Assembly: GCF_000687475.1 (NCBI RefSeq)
Contig: NC_057320.1
Span: forward strand, 3,720,001-3,784,000
Length of the DNA: 64,000 nucleotides
Direction: 5' to 3'
DNA from: Ustilaginoidea virens
Taxonomy: Eukaryota; Ascomycota; Sordariomycetes; Hypocreales; Clavicipitaceae
The notes below the pieces were generated by a model. That model saw only the letters and a list, made by a program, of their open reading frames with translations. It did not search any database and had not been told where the DNA came from. A program made the position numbers and the translations under genes. Positions 59,408 to 64,000 of this stretch are shown here, in pieces; within the stretch, counting starts at the first letter, position 1, and the number at the start of each line of letters is the position of its first letter.

Positions 59408-59770
59408 GGGGTTTTGGGGGGGGCGGGAGGAGGGGGACGCTGGTCCAAGGCGATGTGCAATGCTGATTTTGGCGCTGAGCGATGGGCGTTGTGGGCTTTG
59501 CCCGCCGAGTTTGAATTTCCTCCCGAGGCACCAAAGACGCCACACTGGCCACTTGACACAGCAACCCGATTGGCTCCCGTCAGACCACACCCAGCCCAGC
59601 TCAACTTTATACAACCTCGCCCCCAGGCTTGCATCATCCAACGGTCGTTACCTCGCTCGCCATTAAAAAAAAAGAATAAAACAAAAGAAGGCGCCGGCGC
59701 CAAGACGACAAAGATACCCAAAAATTCACTCCTCCTCCTCCGCAGTCTCCCTCCCACCCGATCCGCGACC
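59408..59770. promoter_or_regulatory. Intergenic, ELP5 to SEC22
   Basis: 363 bp between tandem genes. ELP5 3' UTR then SEC22 promoter; a CAACTTTATACAACC stretch near 59600 and pyrimidine-rich sequence before the start. No coding signal. Confidence 0.45.
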
Positions 59771-60530
59771 ATGATTCTCGACACCCAAATAACCAGGCTC
59801 GACGGTAACTTCCCCTCTGCCTTCCCTCCCATGCCATCCATCATCATCATCACCACACGACTAATGCTTCCCCCCCCCCCTCACCCCCTCTCCGCGCCAA
59901 GGCCTCATGCTCTGCGCCTCGGTCGACGACCCAGCCCCCGCCGCCGCCGCCGCCTCCGCCTCCCTCTCCGAGACCAAGCAGCACCTCCGCCAGATCCTCC
60001 GCAAGCTCACCCGCGCGTCGGAGCCCCAAGCCTCCATCCAGTCCGGCCCCCACACCCTGCACTACCTCATCGAGCAGGACGTCGTCTTCCTCGCCATCTG
60101 CGACGCCTCGTACCCGCGCAAGCTGGCCTTTACCTACCTGGCCGACCTGGCGCGCGAGTTCGCCACCACCCACCCCGCGCAGCAGGTCCACTCGCCCGCC
60201 CTGCGGCCCTACGCCTTCATGGACTTTGACAACTTTGTGGCCAAGACGCGCACCACCTACGCCGACGCCCGCGCCGCCCAGAACCTCGACAAGCTCAACG
60301 ACGAGCTGCGCGACGTGACAAAGGTCATGACCAAGAACATCGAGGACCTGCTCTACCGGGGGGACAGCCTCGACAAGATGGGCGAGATGAGCAGCCGCCT
60401 GAGGGACGACAGCAAAAAGTACAGGAGGGCCGCCGTCAGGATCAACTGGGAGCTGCTGCTGAAGCAGTACGGGCCGTTTGCGGCCCTAGGCTTTTTCGTC
60501 CTCTTGTTTGTGTATTTGCGCTTCTTCTAA
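59771..60530 (+). CDS. SEC22: R-SNARE Sec22
   Basis: Two exons, 59771-59804 and 59902-60530, encode 220 residues, the usual fungal length. Sec22 is the vesicle SNARE for ER-Golgi traffic in both directions. The short first exon (MILDTQITRLDG) is joined to LMLCASVDD by a 97-bp intron (GTAACT...ACTAAT...CAAG), reproducing the conserved Sec22 start. A longin domain covers about residues 5-130; the SNARE motif covers about 138-198 with the zero-layer Arg at 164 (LLYRGDSL); a C-terminal anchor YGPFAALGFFVLLFVYLRFF ends the protein with almost no lumenal tail. An Ala-rich insertion follows VDDP at residues 21-31. The family is unmistakable. Confidence 0.95.
59805..59901 (+). other. SEC22 intron
   Basis: 97 bp, GTAACT at the donor, ACTAAT branch near 59860, AAG acceptor. 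A run of ten C follows the branch. Confidence 0.85.
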
Positions 60531-60956
60531 AACGGGTTAGGGGAGTTATTTATTTTGTTGTAATTTTTCTTTGACGAAGCGTGGCCTTGGAAGAGAGAAG
60601 GGGGGGGGCAGGCATGTGTACATATTGATCTGACCCCTGGGAACGCTGGTAGCGGCGCGATTGATACGGGGATCGGGCGTGTTGGTGTCGTTGCAGAGCA
60701 AAATCACCGTATTGCGTGAGCGCAGTCACGGTACTGCGTCACCTCAAAATCGCTGCGACATGACATTCATGAGAGCACCTCGACCACATATATACACCGG
60801 CGATGCTTCATCGTCAGAGTCGAAAGCACGGCCGTCACTGCTTTGCTGAGCCAAAAGAGAAAAAAAATCCAGATAGGCCCCAGCGCCCGAGAATAGAGGC
60901 AGAAGAAGAAGAAGAAGAAGAAGAAGAAGAAGAAGAAAAGAAAAAAAAACGCCGTC
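60531..60956. other. Convergent intergenic region with an (AGA)n microsatellite
   Basis: 426 bp between the 3' ends of SEC22 (+) and the next gene (-). An (AGA)n tract of about 13 units lies at 60899-60938 inside the latter's 3' UTR. A G7 run is near 60601. No gene signal. Confidence 0.6.
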
Positions 60957-62194
60957 TCACATGACCAGACAACCACCGTCTTTGGACGGCAAGGCCGTCG
61001 AGGCGCCCGCAATGGCGGACAGACCGCCCGCCGCGTGCTGCCATTCCAGATGCTCCTGCAGAGCCGCCACGTCGTCAAACTCGCCCTGCGGCTTGCGCAA
61101 GTCGTCCTCGTCGTCGTGGTCCCGCGGCCGCTGCGCGTCCTCGTCGCAAAAGGGACACAGCAGCCTGGCCTGCCAGTCCCCCCGCAGCGGCTCCATGTGG
61201 CTGGCGACGACGAGGGGCGCAAACACGACGTGCTTGTCCTTGGCCGTCGACGACGCCCGCCCCGCGGCCCGCCAGTGCGGGTCGTTGGCCCTCGGCGCCG
61301 GCACGTACGGGCGCGTGCGCTCCGCCGGCACCGTCTCCAGGTCCGCCCAGACCATGTGGCCGTCGCAAAAGTCGCACACAAACGCCACGTCGTCCTCGCC
61401 GAAGCGGTCGAACGAGCCGACTTGGCTGCAGGCCGCCAGCTCCTCGAGCTGCCGCTTCGCGCAGTCCCGGGGCGAGAGGGCGTCCGCCGGCCGGGCCGCG
61501 AGGTTGCGTTGCGCGCGGCGCACGAGGAAGGCCCCCAGGCACCGCTGCGACGACTCCTGCGACGACGAGTAGATGCGCCGGGCGGCTCGGCGTTGCGCGC
61601 GGTGCAGCTCTCGCTGGAGCGAGTGGGTTTCCCGCACCCAGATGGGGTTGATGGGGCCGCCGGACTGGCTCCAGTCCCTGAGAAGCTGCATGTGGGCTTG
61701 GAATTCGGTGCGGAGGGCCCTCAGCTCCCCGACGGTTTCATCTAGGAACGCGCAGAAAGAGGAAAAGAGAGAGGGAGGCAGAGAGGAAGAGAGAGAAAGG
61801 CGTTAGCGCTAAAGGAACGGTGCTCGCAACAAGGCTCGGGCATGGGAATGGAAACAACCCCCCGCCCCCCTTCCCTTCCTCCCCCCCCCTCACCCTCCCC
61901 AATGCCATTGCCTCGTGCGGTGTGGCGCCGCGGCAAAATGGTTTGTGATTTTGTGGTTTGTGGCAGCTTACGATTTCGATCGTGTCGGTACTGAGCCTGC
62001 CCGTTGACCAGTGGGCAGAGCTCTTGATAGTCCTTCTTGGCCTCGTCGAGGGCTTGCTCGAGAGCGTGAACCTGTTCGTGCTCGTCCTGGCCCCAGTGGC
62101 GTTTGTCCGAGTGGCCGAGTATGCGCAGGCCCTCGCCGAGCAGGTTGGCCATGTCGGCCAGCAGGGTTCCGACGGAATCAAAGGCGCTGCCCAT
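60957..62194 (-). CDS. Uncharacterised Cys/His-rich protein with CaaX box
   Basis: Two exons on the minus strand, 62194-61972 and 61741-60957, encode 335 residues. The 230-bp intron (GTAAGC...TTCCTAG) splits the codon for His75; the join reads YRHDRNHETVGELRALR. The N-terminal half is helical (QALDEAKKDYQELC then Arg/Gln-rich 92-140). Two Cys/His clusters look zinc-binding: C197-x2-C200 (FVCDFCDGHMVW) with H256, and C270-x2-C273 ... H305-x4-H310 (EHLEWQH), a long C2H2-like arrangement. The last four residues CLVM form a CaaX prenylation motif after a Gly-Gly; Met at the end favours farnesylation. Aspartate-rich 278-290. I do not recognise the family; a membrane-tethered regulator is possible but is only inference. 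Confidence 0.8.
61742..61971 (-). other. Intron of the CaaX-protein gene
   Basis: 230 bp on the minus strand, donor GTAAGC, acceptor TTCCTAG, with long purine/pyrimidine tracts (near 61760-61800 and 61860-61890). Splicing restores a single frame across the gene. Confidence 0.78.
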
Positions 62195-63362
62195 GGCGGG
62201 GCCAACAGCCGACTCACTCGAGAGCCACTCTGCTCAAATCACCGTCGTGTCGTTCCTTTTGCCTTTCCGTTTGGTTTTTAGACGATGGCCCGCAAGGTGA
62301 TGATGGTGGTGTCGAAAATAGGCCCGCGGGGGTTTGCAGCAGGGGGTTTGTCGAGAACTCGAGTTGGAGTGAGGAGAGCAGGCGACAAGAAGTCGAGCTG
62401 CCGTGGCTCAATCGGGGAGGAAGGGTCGTCGTCGCAACTAGAGAATGAAAGGGAGACAAAACGTGGTCAAGTCGCGGGCCGGCTTGGCCTTGATGAGAGC
62501 ACCTCTTGGGCCCTCATCCAGGGAAACGTGCCCGGGGCAGACCGCAGCTTAGCTCGAACTGCAAAGCCTTGCCCAAGCCTTGCCTCACTTCAAAGGCTCA
62601 ACACGGCAAACTCGGTCGGTACAAAGCATCCAACGGTCTGACCGCTGTGGCGCAGCAGCGACGGCTTGAAGAAACAAACGTAACTCCGTCCGTACTCATT
62701 CCGTACCTTGCCGAGGACTCGGGAGGCGGGAGGCAGGGCAGGGCAGGGAATGGCTTGAATGACTTGGGCCATCAACCACTTGCACCTCTATCAATACGTG
62801 CATCTTTTAATCCGTACTTCTTTTAATAATGCCTCCCTGATCCCAGGTGTCTCAGTCTCAGGATGAGACCTGGGAGAGCCCTGATTGCTCCACGTCGCTA
62901 CATAGTACTCCGTAGAGGTACCGAATGCATCACGCCGACCAGCTGCCCTGGACTCCTGGAGTTCTGTTGGTTGTACCATGTACATGGGTACGGAGTACAG
63001 GCTGGGCTAACGCCTGGCTGCTTGCACGTGCGCCAGCGCGTGGGAATGAATGTCAGGTGACTCTGGTCCGTCTCCAAACCGTTGACGACGGTCCGAGGTC
63101 GACGTCGATTCAACTTCCCACATATATGTCCCAAGACTCAATGCCATCGGCCATGACGCTGCAGCTTGTCCACTACTACCACTACTACCACTACCACTTC
63201 TTCTTCCACTACTGCTACTGCTGCTAGTGCATGCTCCAAACTTATTTTACCGCTTCTGTGCGCAAAATCCAATGAGACCGCACACCATCACAACTCGGTC
63301 GAAATCTCAAAATCCCGCTGCCAATATGCGCTGCAAAACCAACACCAACACATCCGTCGTCG
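62195..63362. promoter_or_regulatory. Intergenic region upstream of the CaaX-protein gene
   Basis: About 1.17 kb between two minus-strand genes: promoter of the CaaX-protein gene and 3' UTR of the RBR gene. Several CCGTAC / TACGGAGTA sequences lie at 62689-62706, 62906-62914 and 62989-62997. A CCACTACTA-type microsatellite is at about 63167-63226. Small open frames here show no conserved sequence. Confidence 0.5.
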
Positions 63363-64000
63363 TCACAGACGGTTGAATCGACATCGCCGGCAAGCCATGG
63401 TTCGGCAGTCTTGACACTGGTATAAAAAGTCCGGCAGCCAGTAATAACACTCCTCGCACCGGTTCTTCCCCCTGAGAGTTCTCCATCGCCGGTGACGGCA
63501 TTGATGGTTGTTCACCAGGTTGCGTCTTGCAATGTTCACCAGAGCCCTTCTTTGCATCATCTCGAAAACCCGGGCTCTTTCCGCCTGCTCTCGATCTACA
63601 ATGACGTTGGCGCGGTCCTCCAGCCGGTCCTCTTCCCACTGAACGCACTCGCACTTTTTCCACTTGACGCCGCAGAGGTAGCAAAACTGCGCTCCGCAAC
63701 GACAGGCTGGATGCACGGAGCACCGTCAGCTCTTTTTGCTTCATCGGGGGGGGGGGGGGGGGGGGGGGTGCGCCGAGGGACTTGCCAACATACTCATGTG
63801 GTAGCAGCCGGTAGTCAGCTCCACCATTGTTCGGCACAGGTAGCATCGCTGCCACCCCTTCTCCATCGCAGTCCGCAGAAGTTCCGTTGTTGCCTGGTCC
63901 TTGGGGCAGTCATCGTCGTGGCTTGGTCCCTTGCAGATGGTGCATGTCTTGGCATTGCATTCCATGCCGACGCACGTGGCCACGTCCCCCTGAATGAGAG
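63363..64000 (-). CDS. RBR E3 ubiquitin ligase, C-terminal part (cut by window end)
   Basis: Minus strand: exon 64000-63794 (open to the window edge) and exon 63706-63363 (TGA at 63365-63363), joined by an 87-bp intron. The first exon holds the end of the IBR domain (CNAKTCTICKGPSH...CP) and starts RING2 (CYLCRTMVELTTGCYHM); after splicing it continues TCRCGAQFCYLCG ... CEC. In RBR ligases the Cys directly after HMT accepts ubiquitin from the E2; here it is the first whole codon after the splice join. A basic/acidic helix (EEDRLEDRANVIVDREQ) and a second Cys-rich tail (HQCRHRRW ... CEEC ... CQDC ... CRRCRFNRL) follow. RING1 should lie beyond 64000. Substrate unknown. Confidence 0.9.
63707..63793 (-). 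other. RBR gene intron containing a 23-base C/G run
   Basis: Donor GTATGT, branch GCTGACG, acceptor ATCCAG on the minus strand. The plus strand has 23 consecutive G at 63746-63768, a hypermutable tract between donor and branch site. Confidence 0.88.

Noticed and set aside
58661..59856. Long minus-strand open frames opposite ELP5 and its 3' flank
   Set aside because: GC-rich antisense shadows of ELP5; no domain, and the plus strand has clear family motifs.
61035..61745. Plus-strand open frame of 236 codons opposite the CaaX-protein gene
   Set aside because: Arg/Pro/Val-rich shadow of a GC-rich exon; the minus strand has matched splice sites and Cys/His motifs.

Overview
The window comes from the nuclear genome of a filamentous ascomycete (Pezizomycotina, probably Sordariomycetes). 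It has two sharply different parts. Positions 1 to about 56,390 are an AT-rich, gene-free block of nested retrotransposons, heavily mutated by repeat-induced point mutation (RIP): C to T mainly at CpA on either strand, so TAG and TAA stops litter the old reading frames while many CpG sites survive. From about 56,390 to 64,000 is a GC-rich compartment with short introns and five ordinary genes.

The transposon block was resolved by matching LTR ends (TG...CA), 5-bp target-site duplications (TSDs), polypurine tracts and catalytic motifs. From left to right: an LTR cut by the window edge (1-601); a Gypsy RT fragment (602-1680); Copia B on the minus strand (1681 to about 15,090), interrupted by chromodomain element Gypsy A (3884-9525, TSD GGTAT) and two solo LTRs of family 2 (9615-10340, TSD ATCCT; 11363-12101, TSD GCTAG). 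Next is Copia E, minus strand, in three pieces (about 15,090-17,080; 24,354-26,063; 33,418-34,228), split by Copia G (17081-24353, TSD AATAC) and by the nearly complete Copia A (26064-33417, TSD AATCC). Gypsy C, minus strand, spans 34229-48595 and is itself split by a Tc1/mariner element (37435-38833, TA duplication) and by Gypsy B (39270-44909, TSD TAAAT). After it come the tail of Copia D (48596-49508) with its family-2 LTR, an inverted truncated family-2 LTR (50256-50800), the tail of Copia F with its LTR (50801-52488), an unidentified decayed stretch, two solo family-1 LTRs and older LTR debris.

The gene block holds, in order: an ASXH/DEUBAD-domain protein (+, 2 exons), Elongator subunit ELP5 (+, 3 exons), the R-SNARE SEC22 (+, 2 exons), an uncharacterised Cys/His-rich protein ending in a CaaX box (-, 2 exons), and the 3' part of an RBR E3 ubiquitin ligase (-, cut by the window end). 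These are housekeeping-type genes with separate promoters; nothing links them into one pathway.

The least explained features are: a long decayed Cys-rich reading frame on the plus strand between the chromodomain and the 3' LTR of minus-strand Gypsy C; one LTR family that carries three unrelated minisatellites at the same U3 position; and the two flanks of Gypsy C, which belong to different Copia elements in opposite orientations. All calls rest on reading the sequence; no searches were run.
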